A stretch of 64,000 nucleotides of DNA, taken from assembly GCF_022869805.1 (NCBI RefSeq), contig NZ_CP094974.1:4774001-4838000 (forward strand). Direction: 5' to 3'. Below are positions 8,258-17,943 of the stretch, in pieces (position 1 is the stretch's first letter; every line of letters begins with the position of its first letter). This DNA is from Halosolutus halophilus (GTDB lineage Archaea > Halobacteriota > Halobacteria > Halobacteriales > Natrialbaceae). Position numbers and translations under genes: made by a program. The notes beneath the pieces were generated by a model. The model was not told where the DNA came from and did not search any database. It saw only the letters and a list, made by a program, of their open reading frames with translations.

Positions 8258-9433
8258 ATGGACCCATCGACGATACTCCTGTTCGGCCTCGCTGCCCTCG
8301 CGAGCCTCTTCATGGCCTGGGTGATCGGTGCCGGCTCGAGCGGTGCGACGCCGTTCGCCCCGGCCGTCGGCGCGAACGCCATCTCGACGATGCGCGCGGC
8401 GTTTATCGTCGGGATTCTCGGTTTTGTCGGCGCGGTAACCCAGGGAGGGAGCGTCTCCGAAGCCGTCGGCCGCGATCTGGTCACCGGCGTCAGCCTCCCT
8501 CCCAGCGCGGTCATCGTCGTCCTCCTGATCGGTGCGGGACTGATGGCGATCGGGATCTACACCGGCTACCCGATCGCGACCGCGTTCACCGTGACCGGTG
8601 CGGTGATCGGCGTCGGGTTCGCTATCGGCGGTGAGCCGGCCTGGACGAAGTACACCGAAATCGGCGTCCTGTGGGTCCTGACCCCGTTCGTCGGCGGCTC
8701 GATCGCGTACGCGATCGCGAGCGTGCTTCCGCGTCCGGACGTTCCGGAGCGCGTCAGCGTCCCGTTGCTCGCGGGACTCGTCGGCGCCGTCGTCGCGAAC
8801 CTCGAGTTCGCGTTTCTCTCGTCGGTCGGCGGGACCCTCGCGACCGCCGGGAGCGCCGCGATGCCGATCGATGGCCCCCTCAGTGTGGCCGCAATCTCGC
8901 TCGGCGCGGGGGTGCTCGTCGCGCTCGTCGTCCGCTGGGACGTCGACCGCGACGAGATCGGCGGACTGCGACGATTCCTGCTCGTACTCGGGGGACTCGT
9001 CGCGTTCTCCGCGGGCGCGAGTCAGGTCGGACTCGCCGTCGGCCCCCTGCTCCCGCTGCTGGACGACCTGACGATGATCTCGCCGATCGCGGTCCTGCTC
9101 GGCGGCGGCCTCGGGATGCTCGTCGGCTCCTGGACCGGCGCGCCGCGGATGATCAAGTCGATCTCCCAGGAGTACGCCTCGCTCGGCCCGCGCCGGTCGA
9201 TCGCGACCCTCGTCCCCTCGTTTCTCATCGCCCAGACGGCGGTCCTGCTCGGGGTTCCGGTCTCGTTCAACGAGATCATCGTCAGCGCGATCATCGGCAG
9301 CGGCCTCGCGGTGGGCGGCGGCGCTGGCGTCAGCCCCCGAAAACTGGGGATCACCGTCGTCGCCTGGATCGCGTCGTTCGCCCTCGCGTTCGTCCTCGGC
9401 TACGGGTCGATGCTGGTCGTCGCCGGGTCCTGA
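8258..9433 (+). CDS. PiT-family inorganic anion permease
   Basis: 391 residues, about ten membrane segments. The duplicated PiT fold is recognisable from the N-terminal GAGSSGATPFAPAVGANA and its repeat near residues 290-310 (GGGLGMLVGSWTGAPRM). It is usually annotated as a phosphate transporter, but PiT relatives also include sulfate permeases (CysP). Its place 62 bp after the YeeE/YedE genes and within the sulfur cluster makes sulfate or thiosulfate an equally reasonable substrate. ATG at 8258 was chosen because the upstream frame lacks coding character. Substrate not readable from sequence. Confidence 0.75.
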   Translation: MDPSTILLFGLAALASLFMAWVIGAGSSGATPFAPAVGANAISTMRAAFIVGILGFVGAVTQGGSVSEAVGRDLVTGVSLPPSAVIVVLLIGAGLMAIGIYTGYPIATAFTVTGAVIGVGFAIGGEPAWTKYTEIGVLWVLTPFVGGSIAYAIASVLPRPDVPERVSVPLLAGLVGAVVANLEFAFLSSVGGTLATAGSAAMPIDGPLSVAAISLGAGVLVALVVRWDVDRDEIGGLRRFLLVLGGLVAFSAGASQVGLAVGPLLPLLDDLTMISPIAVLLGGGLGMLVGSWTGAPRMIKSISQEYASLGPRRSIATLVPSFLIAQTAVLLGVPVSFNEIIVSAIIGSGLAVGGGAGVSPRKLGITVVAWIASFALAFVLGYGSMLVVAGS

Positions 9434-9474
9434 CGCTGCACACCTTCGATGCCGCCCCGCGTAGCACCGCGCCC

Positions 9475-10278
9475 TCACACGAACGTGAGCGGCACCATTA
9501 CCAAAATTCCGAGGACGATCCCGCCCGCGAGTTCCGGCTTCCCGCCGCTCGGTAACTGATCGCCGATGTCCAGCGCCTCGGGAATGAACTCGGTGAGCAC
9601 GAGGTAGATCATCGCCCCGGCGGCGAAGCCGAACCCGTAGGGGAGCAACTCCTCGGCGATCCGGACGAACGCGAACGCGATGACGGCCCCGATCGGCTGT
9701 GGCAGACTCGAGAACACCGCCCACCAGACCATCTTCCACCTGGCGACGCCCATCGCCTTGAGGGGGATCGAGATCGCGGTCCCCTCCGGAACGTTGTGGA
9801 TCGAGATCGCGACTGTCATGAAGATCGCCAGCACCGGGACGGTGACGCCCAGAATCGCCACGCCGCCCTCGCCCTTGAGGCCGAGGTCGGCGAACGAGAC
9901 GCCGACGGCGATTCCCTCGGGAAAGCTGTGGACGGTCAGGATCCCGAGGATGAGCACGAGTTTCTTGAAGTCCGCCTCCTCGTACTCCTGCGGATCGATG
10001 TCGGCGTCCATCAGGACGTCGTGGGCGACGACGACGAGGACGACGCCGACGGCCATCCCGACGGCGATCTCCATTGGCGTCCCTTCGGCCAATCCCTCGT
10101 CGATGAGTCCGAACACCGACGCCGAGACCATGATCCCCGACGCGAGCCCCCAGAGTACGACGTTGCCTCGATCGCTGATCTCGTCGAAGAAGAAAAACGG
10201 CAGCGCGCCGATCCCGGTCGCCAGCGCCGTGACGAATCCCGCGACGAACACGATCGCGAGATTCTCGAGAAGAGCCAT
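9475..10278 (-). CDS. ZIP-family divalent metal transporter
   Basis: 267 residues, about eight membrane segments. The two metal-binding helices typical of ZIP transporters are clear: HSFPEG at 117-122 and HNVPEG at 161-166. A short acidic loop (DADIDPQEYEEAD, about 91-103) lies between helices 3 and 4, where ZIPs have a variable metal-binding loop. These proteins import Zn2+, Fe2+ or Mn2+ into the cytoplasm. The gene converges on the PiT permease with a 41-bp gap and has no obvious operon partner. Metal specificity unknown. Confidence 0.88.
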   Translation of the reverse strand: MALLENLAIVFVAGFVTALATGIGALPFFFFDEISDRGNVVLWGLASGIMVSASVFGLIDEGLAEGTPMEIAVGMAVGVVLVVVAHDVLMDADIDPQEYEEADFKKLVLILGILTVHSFPEGIAVGVSFADLGLKGEGGVAILGVTVPVLAIFMTVAISIHNVPEGTAISIPLKAMGVARWKMVWWAVFSSLPQPIGAVIAFAFVRIAEELLPYGFGFAAGAMIYLVLTEFIPEALDIGDQLPSGGKPELAGGIVLGILVMVPLTFV

Positions 10279-10352
10279 CCGTGTGTCACGTATCGAACCG
10301 CCCGTATAAACCGCCAGCGAAAGCGGCACCCCTGTCGTTTCGAGCCCCGCGA

Positions 10353-11231
10353 TCAGTCGTCGGCGGCGTCCGCCGAGTTCGTCGTCAGGACGGGAGCCGG
10401 GGCCGTCCGGAGGACCCGCTCAGTGATGGACCCGAGCAGGTGCTGGTCGAGTCCGGTGCGCCCGTGGGTGCCCATGACGACGAGGTCGACGTCCGCCTCG
10501 TCCGCGAACGACTGGATCTCCTGCGTGACCGACCCGAACTCGATCGCCGTGACGACGTCGTCGACCCCCGCGTTCGTCGCGATCGTCGACGCCTCCTCGA
10601 GCACGTCGCGTGCGTGTTCCTCGAGTCGATCGGCCGCCGGCGACGAACCGACGGCGAGGCCGAGCGTCGGTTCGTCGACGACGGACAGCAGGTGCATCGT
10701 CGCGCCGTGGCGGGACGCGATCGCAGAGCCGAGTCGCAGTGCCCTCCGCGCGTGGTCGCTCCCGTCGGTGGGTACGAGCACGTCCTCGTAGGGATACGAT
10801 CGCGTCGCGTCCTCGGCGCGGACGGTCAGGACCGGCGGCTCGCTTTCGTTGACGACGCCCTCCGCGACGCTCCCGAGGACGTACTCCTCGAGGCCCCGGT
10901 GTCCGTGGGTTCCCATCACCACGAGGTCGACGGGCCCCTCGGCGGCGGCGTCGACGATCGCCGTCCCTGGATTGCCCTGGACGACGTCGTCGACGATGGG
11001 GACCCCCCGCTCCTCTGCCCGCTCGCGGGCGTCCGAGAGAATCTCTTCGCCTTCCTCTTCGAGCACGTCGACGACGGTCCCCTCGTAACGAACGAGACTG
11101 GGCTTGTTCGTGTCGGCGACGTAGAGCAACTGGACGGTCGCCCCGTGATCGGCCGCGATATCGAGCGCGTGATCGAGCGCGGCGATCGAAGAGTCGCTGC
11201 CGTCGACGGGGACGAGGAGGAAATCGTACAT
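10353..11231 (-). CDS. Universal stress protein, tandem UspA domains
   Basis: 292 residues consisting of two Usp domains. Each begins with the nucleotide-binding strand pattern (LLVPVDGSDSS at about 4 and VLVPTDGSDHA at about 150) and ends with the ATP-loop motif (GTHGHRGLEEYVLGS and GTHGRTGLDQHLLGS), so both domains look competent for ATP binding. The ATG at 11229-11231 starts directly with the first strand; the longer in-frame start adds nine residues without support. Function is a general stress role; the client is not known. Confidence 0.88.
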   Translation of the reverse strand: MYDFLLVPVDGSDSSIAALDHALDIAADHGATVQLLYVADTNKPSLVRYEGTVVDVLEEEGEEILSDARERAEERGVPIVDDVVQGNPGTAIVDAAAEGPVDLVVMGTHGHRGLEEYVLGSVAEGVVNESEPPVLTVRAEDATRSYPYEDVLVPTDGSDHARRALRLGSAIASRHGATMHLLSVVDEPTLGLAVGSSPAADRLEEHARDVLEEASTIATNAGVDDVVTAIEFGSVTQEIQSFADEADVDLVVMGTHGRTGLDQHLLGSITERVLRTAPAPVLTTNSADAADD

Positions 11232-11311
11232 GTCCGCCCGTTCGTCCGGAAGCGGCATACGTTTATCCGTCCGTTAGACGACGCCATCTCGGTCTCGTCC
11301 GCGGACGGCGA

Positions 11312-12385
11312 TCACCGGCGGCCCGCCCGCAGGAGTTCGTCCCCGTCGAGCGGGTCCTCGAACTCGCCGACGAGCGCTTCGAGGGCGTCGGTGGCCGTCA
11401 GCAACCCGACGATTTCGCCGTCGTCGTCGACGAGCGCGAGTTCCTGGTGTTCGGACTGGAGTTCGTCGATCGCGTCGCTGATCGTCGTCTCGGCGGCCAT
11501 CGTCACCGGCGGCTTCGCGAGGTCCTCGAACGTCACCGCGCCGCTTCGCAGGTCGTCGATCCGGTCGACGACCGTCGGGACGTAGACGATGCCGACGAAC
11601 TCCTCGGGCACGTCGTCGATCAGCGGAAATCGCGTGTGCGGACTCGAGCCGATCCGATCGAGGTTCTCCTCGACGGACGTCCGCGTCGAGAGGAACCGAA
11701 CGTCCTCGACGTCGGTCATGGCGTCCGTGACCGGTTCCTCACCGACGACGAACGCGTTGAGGATCTCCTCCCGGCGTTCCTCGGGGAGATCGCCCTGTTC
11801 GAGGACCGAGCCGAGTTTCTTCCGGAGGTCGGCCCGCGTCTCGATGATCTCCGTCTCGGTCTCGAGCCACGCCCCGGTCATCTCGACGCCGAATCGTCGG
11901 AGCGTCCACTTCGCGACGGCGTCGCCGAACCAGATCACGGGTCTGAGGAGTACCGCGAACCAGTACAGCGGGGTCGCCCCGTACCGGGCGACGAACTTCG
12001 TCCGCTCGACGCCGAGGTAGGTGGGCGTCTGTTCGCCGTGAGTGAGGTGCAGGAGGTTGATGACGACGAAGGCGAAGACGGCCCCCGCACCCGCGGACGC
12101 GAGCGCCGTGTTCTGGAAGACGGGTTCGATGATCGTCGCGAGCGCTGGTTCGGCGACGATGCCGACGGCGATGCTCGTCGCGCTGATCCCGACCTGACAG
12201 CTGGTGAGGTAGATCTCGAGGTCGTTCGTCATCTCCCACGCCCGGCGGAGACCGGGGTCGTCGAACTCCGACTCCGGGTACTGCCTGACGCGAGTGAGCG
12301 CGAACTCGATCGCGACGAAGAACCCGTTCGCCAGGATGAGCGCGACCCCGGCGAGGAGGCGGAGTGAGATTTCGAAGCCGTTCAC
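11312..12385 (-). CDS. CNNM/CorC-type membrane protein with CBS domains
   Basis: 357 residues from a GTG (12383-12385). An N-terminal DUF21-type membrane domain (about 1-170, four hydrophobic segments) includes ANGFFVAIEFALTRVR, the characteristic first-helix motif. Two CBS domains follow (about 205-345), with FPLIDDVPEEFVGIVY and ALVDDDGEIVGLLTATDALE. There is no clear C-terminal CorC/HlyC domain. CNNM/CorC proteins are linked to Mg2+ or Co2+ export or homeostasis. A second GTG at 12430 is possible. The neighbouring divergent gene is a cation P-type ATPase. Confidence 0.82.
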   Translation of the reverse strand: MNGFEISLRLLAGVALILANGFFVAIEFALTRVRQYPESEFDDPGLRRAWEMTNDLEIYLTSCQVGISATSIAVGIVAEPALATIIEPVFQNTALASAGAGAVFAFVVINLLHLTHGEQTPTYLGVERTKFVARYGATPLYWFAVLLRPVIWFGDAVAKWTLRRFGVEMTGAWLETETEIIETRADLRKKLGSVLEQGDLPEERREEILNAFVVGEEPVTDAMTDVEDVRFLSTRTSVEENLDRIGSSPHTRFPLIDDVPEEFVGIVYVPTVVDRIDDLRSGAVTFEDLAKPPVTMAAETTISDAIDELQSEHQELALVDDDGEIVGLLTATDALEALVGEFEDPLDGDELLRAGRR

Positions 12386-12547
12386 TGGCGTGATGTTCCG
12401 CCGGGAGGAGTAACTTGTTGTCGGTTCCACGACGAGTGTCGCACCAGCCGTCGGTTCCCGACCCTGGCCGCGATCCGCGATCGTCGCCCGCCCGCTCCGA
12501 TCGTCCGGCTCGAGAGCCGCGATCCGGGACGGGGGTCGCCACGGTGC

Positions 12548-12595
12548 GACGTGTCTGGGGAGTCTATCGGACGACGTATCTGGGGAGTCTATAGG
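12548..12595. repeat. Two-copy direct repeat, period 25 bp, before P-type ATPase gene
   Basis: The segment gacgt(g/a)tctggggagtctat occurs twice, starting at 12548 and 12573, and ends 17 bp before the ATPase start codon. It does not encode part of a recognised protein. Similar short tandem repeats lie upstream of cydA and the UspA gene at 61186. Confidence 0.6.
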
Positions 12596-12612
12596 GATTC
12601 GACTGCAAGATC

Positions 12613-15204
12613 ATGTCGATGCCCGATCCGCCACACGCGGTGCCGTCCGAGCGGGTCCTCGAGACCCTCGAGTCGGGACCCGCCGGTCTGTCGAGCGACG
12701 AGGCGCGTCGACGACGCGAGGAGTACGGGGAGAACGACATCGTCCGGGGCGGCGGTCGATCGCCGCTTACGATCTTCGTCGCACAGTTCGACAGCGTCCT
12801 GATCTGGGTCCTGCTCGCCGCCGCCGGCCTCTCGATCTGGGCGGGTCACGAGGTCGACGCGGTCCTGATCGCGATCATCGTCGTGGCCAACGGGATATTC
12901 GGGTTCGTCCAGGACTACCGGGCCGAACGGAGCCTCGAGTCGCTTCGCGAACTGGCCGCGCCGACGGCCACGGTCCGCCGGGACGGGGAAGCGATCGACG
13001 TCGACGCGACGGCGCTCGTCCCCGGCGACGTGGTCGTCCTGCGCGGCGGCGACGTCGTCCCCGCCGACGGCCGGTTGCTCGAGGCGACCGACCTGAACGT
13101 CGACGAGGCGGCGCTGACCGGCGAGAGCGTCCCGGTCTCGAAGTCGGCGGCGCCGGTCGAGTCGGGGACGCCCCTCGCCGATCGGACGAGCATGGTCTAC
13201 AAGGGGACGAACGTCACCCGCGGCAAGGGGGTCGCCGTCGTCACCGGAACGGGCATGGAGACGGAAGTCGGCGACATCGCCCGGGAACTCGCCGCGACCG
13301 AAGAGACGCGGACGCCGCTCCAGGACGAACTCGATCGGCTGGGTCGGACCCTCGGACTCGGCGTCCTCGCCCTCTCGGCGCTGATCGCGCCGCTGTTGCT
13401 CGTCCGGGGGATCGACCCGGTCCAGGCCGCGCTCACTGCGGTGTCGCTGGCCGTCGCCGCGATCCCCGAGGGGTTGCCGGCGGTGGTCACGCTCACGCTC
13501 GCGCTCGGCGTTCGCGAGATGTCTGCGGAGAACGCGCTCGTCCGTCGGCTCCCGGCAGTGGAGGCCCTCGGGGCCGTCGACGTCGTCTGTACGGACAAGA
13601 CGGGAACCCTCACGAGAGGCCAGATGACCGTGAGCAAGATCTGGACGAACGACGCCGTCGTCGGCGTCGACGCCGGCCCCGACGGGGACGGGACCGGCGA
13701 CGCGGAGCAGGTCTCCGATCGCGAGGAACTGCTCTTGCGGATCGGCACGCTCTGTAACGACTCGACCCTCGAGGACGGGAATCCGACCGAGCAGGCGCTG
13801 CTCGAGGCCGCCGATCGGCGCGGTTTCGATATCGACGCCCTCCGGGCCGAGAATCCGCGCACCGGCGAGGTCCCCTTTTCATCCGAACGGAAGTGGATGG
13901 GCACCGTCCACGACGACGTCGGCTACGTCAAGGGCGCACCCGAGGTCGTCGTCGAGAACTCGGATCGGATCCTGACCGACGACGGGCCGAAACCTCTGAC
14001 GGACGACCGGCGCGATCGGATCGAGGCGATCGTTCGGGAGTTCGGCGACGACGCGCTGCGCGTGCTGGCGATGGCCTACCGCGAGGACCCGGACGACGCC
14101 GACGACCTCGCGGACGGGCTGACGTTCGTGGGTCTTTCCGGGATGATCGATCCGCCGCGGGAGGAGGTCGCCGACGCGATCGCGGTGACGACGCGTGCCG
14201 GCATCGCCGTGAAGATGGTGACCGGCGACAACGTCCGGACGGCCCGGGCGATCGCCGACTCGCTCGGCCTCGGCACCGCGGTGGTCGAGGGCCGGGAGAT
14301 CGAGGCGATGGACGACGAGACACTGCGCGATCGGGTCGAGTCGGTCGACGTCTTCGCGCGGACGTCGCCGGAGCACAAGGTTCGCATCCTCCGTGCGCTC
14401 CAGGCCCGGAATCACGACGTCGCGATGACGGGCGACGGGGTCAACGACGCGCCCGCGCTGAAAAACGCCGACGTCGGCGTCGCGATGGGGATTCGCGGTA
14501 CCGACGTCGCCAGGCAGGCCTCGGACATCGTCCTGCTGGACGACGACTACGCGACGATCGAACGAGCGATCGAACGGGGCCGGGGAATCTTCGACAACAT
14601 CTGGAAGTTCGTCGCCTACCTCCTCAGTGCGAACGTCGCGGAGGTGGCGCTCGTCTTCCTCGCCTCGCTGTACGGCTACCTCATCCTGCCGGCCGTCCAG
14701 TTGCTGTGGATCAACCTGCTGACCGACGGCTTGCCCGCGCTGGCTCTCGGCGCGGACCCCAAGAGCGGCGACGTGATGGGGCGACCGCCGCGCGATCCCG
14801 ATCGGGGAATCATCGGCCACCAGATGCTCGGGCTAATCGGCGGCACCGGTGCCGTGACGACGGTCGTCATGCTCGCGTTCATGGTCTACACGCTGAAAGG
14901 CGCGCCCGAGGTCACGCCGTACGCGATGACGATGGTGTTTACGGGCTTCGTCTGCCTCGAGTTCGTAAAACTCTACGTCATCCGCTGGCTGCGCGAGACG
15001 CCGACGCTGTCGAATCGGTGGCTCGCGGCCGCCGTCGCGACGTCCATGGGTCTCCAGCTTGCGGTGCTGTACACGCCGCTCAACCGGTACTTCGGGACGA
15101 TCCCCCTGGGCCTGACGGACTGGGGGATCATCGCCGGCGTGCTCGCCGTGTGTCTGCCCGCGTACGTCGGGGTCGCCGTGCTCGTCAGTCGGATCGATCG
15201 GTGA
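12613..15204 (+). CDS. P-type cation ATPase (type II, Ca2+-ATPase-like)
   Basis: 863 residues with all P-type landmarks: TGES in the actuator domain (169-172), PEGLP in transmembrane helix 4 (285-289), phosphorylation motif DKTGTLT (328-334, Asp328) and hinge motif [10 protein letters not shown] (606-615). Helix 6 carries [11 protein letters not shown] (from 701). The PEGLP plus N..D pattern is that of SERCA/PMR-type Ca2+ pumps (type IIA), although some archaeal and bacterial members move other cations. The N-terminal cation-ATPase domain (about 5-75) is present. Likely role: ATP-driven efflux of Ca2+ or a related divalent cation. Monocistronic. Confidence 0.9.
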   Translation: MSMPDPPHAVPSERVLETLESGPAGLSSDEARRRREEYGENDIVRGGGRSPLTIFVAQFDSVLIWVLLAAAGLSIWAGHEVDAVLIAIIVVANGIFGFVQDYRAERSLESLRELAAPTATVRRDGEAIDVDATALVPGDVVVLRGGDVVPADGRLLEATDLNVDEAALTGESVPVSKSAAPVESGTPLADRTSMVYKGTNVTRGKGVAVVTGTGMETEVGDIARELAATEETRTPLQDELDRLGRTLGLGVLALSALIAPLLLVRGIDPVQAALTAVSLAVAAIPEGLPAVVTLTLALGVREMSAENALVRRLPAVEALGAVDVVCTDKTGTLTRGQMTVSKIWTNDAVVGVDAGPDGDGTGDAEQVSDREELLLRIGTLCNDSTLEDGNPTEQALLEAADRRGFDIDALRAENPRTGEVPFSSERKWMGTVHDDVGYVKGAPEVVVENSDRILTDDGPKPLTDDRRDRIEAIVREFGDDALRVLAMAYREDPDDADDLADGLTFVGLSGMIDPPREEVADAIAVTTRAGIAVKMVTGDNVRTARAIADSLGLGTAVVEGREIEAMDDETLRDRVESVDVFARTSPEHKVRILRALQARNHDVAMTGDGVNDAPALKNADVGVAMGIRGTDVARQASDIVLLDDDYATIERAIERGRGIFDNIWKFVAYLLSANVAEVALVFLASLYGYLILPAVQLLWINLLTDGLPALALGADPKSGDVMGRPPRDPDRGIIGHQMLGLIGGTGAVTTVVMLAFMVYTLKGAPEVTPYAMTMVFTGFVCLEFVKLYVIRWLRETPTLSNRWLAAAVATSMGLQLAVLYTPLNRYFGTIPLGLTDWGIIAGVLAVCLPAYVGVAVLVSRIDR

Positions 15205-15245
15205 GTCCGCCGGTCATGTACGGGCGGGTGGCGGCCGTCGGCGTT

Positions 15246-15290
15246 CGACGCGCATTCTCCTCCGCTGTGTATCCCGACGCGCATTCTCCC
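15246..15290. repeat. Two-copy direct repeat cgacgcgcattctcc
   Basis: The 15-mer cgacgcgcattctcc occurs at 15246 and 15275 (period 29 bp) in the convergent gap between the ATPase gene and the GNAT gene. No coding function is visible. It may be a slippage product. Confidence 0.5.
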
Positions 15291-15349
15291 CCGCCGTAGG
15301 CTGTCATCGACCGCGAGTTCGCACCTCCAGGGGCGGCGGGAAGACGCAC

Positions 15350-15820
15350 TTATCGGATCCGCTTTTCCATGACGATTTCGTCGTAGTCGCGGTACTCCAG
15401 CGGATACGGTCCCGTCTTCTCGTACCCGCGGCTGCGATAGAAGTCGGGGAGCGAGGGATGTTCCTCGGGCGTCGTCAGCCACACGGTGTCGTGGTTCCAC
15501 TCCCTGACCCGTTCCTCCGCGTGAGCGATCAGTTCGGTGCCGATCCCCTCTCCCTTCCAGTCTTCCCGAACGGCGAGACGGCTCAACTTGGCCCGGTTCG
15601 ACTCCGTTTCTTCGAGGCGGACTCCGCCGACGATTTCGGCTTCGACCGCGGCGACGTAGACCCGATGGTCGTGAATCCACTCTTCGACGGTGTCCGCTGC
15701 TACGGATTCTGCTTTCATGGGAAACCCGAGCAGACGGTTTTCCCGATACGCACTCCGATACACGTCCGCGAGTTCCGCGGCATCTGCGCTGGTCGCTCGT
15801 CGGATCCGCACCTCAGCCAT
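15350..15820 (-). CDS. GNAT-family N-acetyltransferase
   Basis: 156 residues. The N-terminal IRRATSADAAELADVYRSAY and the acetyl-CoA-binding motif A (LAVREDWKGEGIGTELI, about 80-97; the pyrophosphate loop is the R/Q-x-x-G-x-G/A type, here DWKGEGIG) are typical GNAT elements, as is the C-terminal FYRSRGYEKTGPYPLEYRDY. It transfers an acetyl group to an amine; the acceptor cannot be predicted. The gene is followed, divergently, by a DUF211 gene about 90 bp away. Confidence 0.88.
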   Translation of the reverse strand: MAEVRIRRATSADAAELADVYRSAYRENRLLGFPMKAESVAADTVEEWIHDHRVYVAAVEAEIVGGVRLEETESNRAKLSRLAVREDWKGEGIGTELIAHAEERVREWNHDTVWLTTPEEHPSLPDFYRSRGYEKTGPYPLEYRDYDEIVMEKRIR

Positions 15821-15909
15821 GCGATTTCCTTTTGGATCATCTCACTTACCGGTTCGTGTCCGCCCGGACTACCCTCGTCACTAAGTCCGTCGGGAAAGAC
15901 CGTCGTATC

Positions 15910-16203
15910 ATGAGTCCCGCGATACGACGCCTCGTTCTCGACGTGATGAAGCCGCACGAACCGGACGTCCTCGAATTCGCCGATGTGGTCGCCGACCACG
16001 AGGGTGTCGACGGCGTCAACGTCGTCCTGATCGAAACCGATCGGGAGGTCCAGAACCTCAAACTCACGATGGAGGGGTCCGACGTCGACGCGACGGCCGT
16101 CGAGGAGGCCATCGCCGACCTCGGCGGGACGGTCCACTCGATCGATCAGGTCGTTTGCGGCGAGCGAGTGGTCGAACAGCGCGACACGCCGCAGGACCGC
16201 TGA
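15910..16203 (+). CDS. DUF211 domain protein
   Basis: 97 residues. The ferredoxin-like pattern RRLVLDVMKPHEPDVLEFADVV...GVDGVNVVLIETDREVQNLK...IADLGGTVHSIDQVVCG matches the archaeal DUF211 family, a small ACT-like alpha/beta fold of unknown activity, thought to be a ligand-binding or regulatory protein. ATG 15910 was chosen because homologous sequence begins there. A VIT/CCC1 transporter gene follows after 3 bp, so the two are almost certainly co-transcribed and DUF211 may regulate or assist that transporter. Confidence 0.85.
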   Translation: MSPAIRRLVLDVMKPHEPDVLEFADVVADHEGVDGVNVVLIETDREVQNLKLTMEGSDVDATAVEEAIADLGGTVHSIDQVVCGERVVEQRDTPQDR

Positions 16204-16206
16204 GGG

Positions 16207-16785
16207 GTGAGACGAGTGACCGACCTCCGGACCCTTCTCGCGGACGAGGACGTCAGGTCGATCTCGCGGCGGTACTTCATCTCCAACGGGTTCGACGGCA
16301 CGCTGACGAGCATCGGGATCGTCGTCGGCGCGTACCTCTCGGGCGTTTCAGAGGGAATCACCGTGGTCACCATCGGGCTGGGTGCGGCCGTCGGACTGGG
16401 AACCTCGGGCGTCTGGAGCGTCTGGGAGATCGAGCGAGCCGAGAAACAGGCGGAACTGCTGCGGATCGAGCGAGCCATGCTGACCGACCTCGACGGGACG
16501 AGCCCCCAGCAGCGCCAGGCAGGGGCCAGAAAGATCAACGCGGTCGCGAGCGGCATCGGGCCGCTCATCGGAATCGTCCTGCCGCTGCTCCCCTTCCTCG
16601 CTCACGGCGTCCTCTTCTCCCTGCTCGAGGCGACGCTCGTCGCCGTCGCCATCGGCGTGGCCGTGCTCTTCTGTTTCGGCGCGTATCTCGGCTCGATCTC
16701 GAAGCAGAACTGGATCGTCGCGGGCATCCGGATGGGGCTCGCGGGAATCGTGGTCGCGTTCCTGAACCTGTTCCTGCCCGGTTGA
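16207..16785 (+). CDS. VIT1/CCC1-family transporter
   Basis: 192 residues with about five membrane segments. The N-terminal RRYFISNGFDGTLTSIGIVVGAYLSG is the first-helix signature of VIT/CCC1 iron/manganese transporters (DG...T..GI..G). A charged loop (about 80-110, EIERAEKQAELLRIERAML) corresponds to the cytoplasmic metal-binding helix region between helices 2 and 3. Start is GTG at 16207; a second GTG at 16216 is possible. It is coupled to the DUF211 gene. Likely role: Fe2+/Mn2+ export or storage-type transport. Confidence 0.82.
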   Translation: MRRVTDLRTLLADEDVRSISRRYFISNGFDGTLTSIGIVVGAYLSGVSEGITVVTIGLGAAVGLGTSGVWSVWEIERAEKQAELLRIERAMLTDLDGTSPQQRQAGARKINAVASGIGPLIGIVLPLLPFLAHGVLFSLLEATLVAVAIGVAVLFCFGAYLGSISKQNWIVAGIRMGLAGIVVAFLNLFLPG

Positions 16786-16810
16786 CGCCGCTTGCAGACC
16801 GGGGCCGCGC

Positions 16811-17350
16811 TCAGTGGTACGCCTTCTCGCCGGCCTCGATCGGCCCCTCGAGCCAGTTTTCCGTCGGCGGGAGCGGACACTCGTACCGGTCCGAGTACGC
16901 ACACGTCGGGTTGTACGCCGCGTTGAAGTCGAGGATCCAGGTTCCCTCGTCCGTCCGGTGTGCCTCGCGCTCGAGGTCGAGGTACCGGCCGGCCCCGTAG
17001 GTCTCCTCGCCGCTCGTCGCGTCGCGGAACGGAACCCAGAGTCGATCGTCCTCCGGATCCGACTTGTAGGCCTGCAGCGTGACGTCCTCGCCGGCGACGG
17101 AGAACCGGAACTCGCCCCAGCGCAGGTACTCCCGTTCGCCGTCCGTGCTCGTCCCGACGACCACCCGTTCGGGATCGTCGTACCGGTGTAGCGGGAGTTC
17201 GAACCGGTAGTCCGCGTCGATCGGGTAGTACGAGAGACCGTCGAAGGTCTCGCGCTCGTCCGCCGGCAGCGGCGAGTGTCGACTCTCGCCGAAGTACTGG
17301 TCTTTCTCCTCCCGTTGCCCCTCGATCGCTCGTTTCCAGTCGGCGGTCAT
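16811..17350 (-). CDS. DUF1684 domain protein
   Basis: 179 residues. The family features are visible: an N-terminal REEKDQYFGESRHSPLP, the central VGTSTDGEREYLRWGEFRF and the C-terminal FNAAYNPTCAYSDRYECPLPP with its conserved Asn-Pro and paired Cys residues. DUF1684 proteins are small beta-rich cytoplasmic proteins without an established reaction. The gene converges with VIT and is followed at about 100 bp by a thioredoxin gene on the same strand, transcribed toward it. Confidence 0.85.
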   Translation of the reverse strand: MTADWKRAIEGQREEKDQYFGESRHSPLPADERETFDGLSYYPIDADYRFELPLHRYDDPERVVVGTSTDGEREYLRWGEFRFSVAGEDVTLQAYKSDPEDDRLWVPFRDATSGEETYGAGRYLDLEREAHRTDEGTWILDFNAAYNPTCAYSDRYECPLPPTENWLEGPIEAGEKAYH

Positions 17351-17449
17351 GGCTGAACTGTGTGGGATATCGTCGTCAATTCGGTGCTCGATTCGAGAGT
17401 CGGTCCAGGCGCGGAGCCGTCGATCGACGCGCCGATCGCGGTCGACCCG

Positions 17450-17890
17450 TTAGCTGTGTTGCTCGATGAGCCCCGCCAGCGTCGCCCGATCCTGAACGCC
17501 GACCATGCGCTCGACCGGTTCGCCGTCGGCGTAGAGGACGAGCGTCGGGACCCCGCGAGCGCCCAGTTGCTGGGCGAGCCGTTGGTGGGCGTCGACGTCG
17601 ACTTTCGCGACGGCGGCGTCGGTCTCCGCGGCGAGGGACTCGACCGTCGGTTCGAGCATCTGGCACGGACCACACCAGTCGGCGTAGCAATCCACGAGGA
17701 CGACGTCGTGTTCGCCGACGACCTCGTCGAGGTGGTCGCGACCCCTGATGCTGATCGGGGTGTCCGGGCTGGCCGCCTGCTCGACGGCGCTGGAGTCCCC
17801 CGATACGGACCCGTTCTCGAGACGATCGCGCAACTCTCGTTTCTTCTGCTCACGGATTCGCTGCCGTTCGTCGTCCATGGAGTCGCTCAT
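17450..17890 (-). CDS. trxA: Thioredoxin with charged N-terminal extension
   Basis: 146 residues. A 45-residue, strongly charged N-terminal region (MDDERQRIREQKKRELRDRL) of the kind seen in other haloarchaeal thioredoxins precedes a standard thioredoxin fold with WCGPC (72-76) and the cis-proline in RGVPTLVLYADG. It reduces protein disulfides and persulfides in the cytoplasm. A TATA-like element (17913-17921) about 25 bp upstream predicts a leaderless ATG at 17890, and a degenerate ATTGT/ACAAT repeat lies next to it. No operon partner. Confidence 0.88.
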   Translation of the reverse strand: MSDSMDDERQRIREQKKRELRDRLENGSVSGDSSAVEQAASPDTPISIRGRDHLDEVVGEHDVVLVDCYADWCGPCQMLEPTVESLAAETDAAVAKVDVDAHQRLAQQLGARGVPTLVLYADGEPVERMVGVQDRATLAGLIEQHS

Positions 17891-17922
17891 CGTGCGATCG
17901 TACGGACTCGGCAACTATAACA

Positions 17923-17943
17923 ATTGTGTGTGCAAGGGACAAT
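17923..17943. promoter_or_regulatory. Degenerate operator A-like repeat upstream of thioredoxin
   Basis: ATTGT (17923-17927) and ACAAT (17939-17943) form an inverted repeat immediately upstream of the TATA-like element, but the spacing is eleven rather than nine bases. It is placed like the clearer sites but is a weaker match. Confidence 0.35.
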
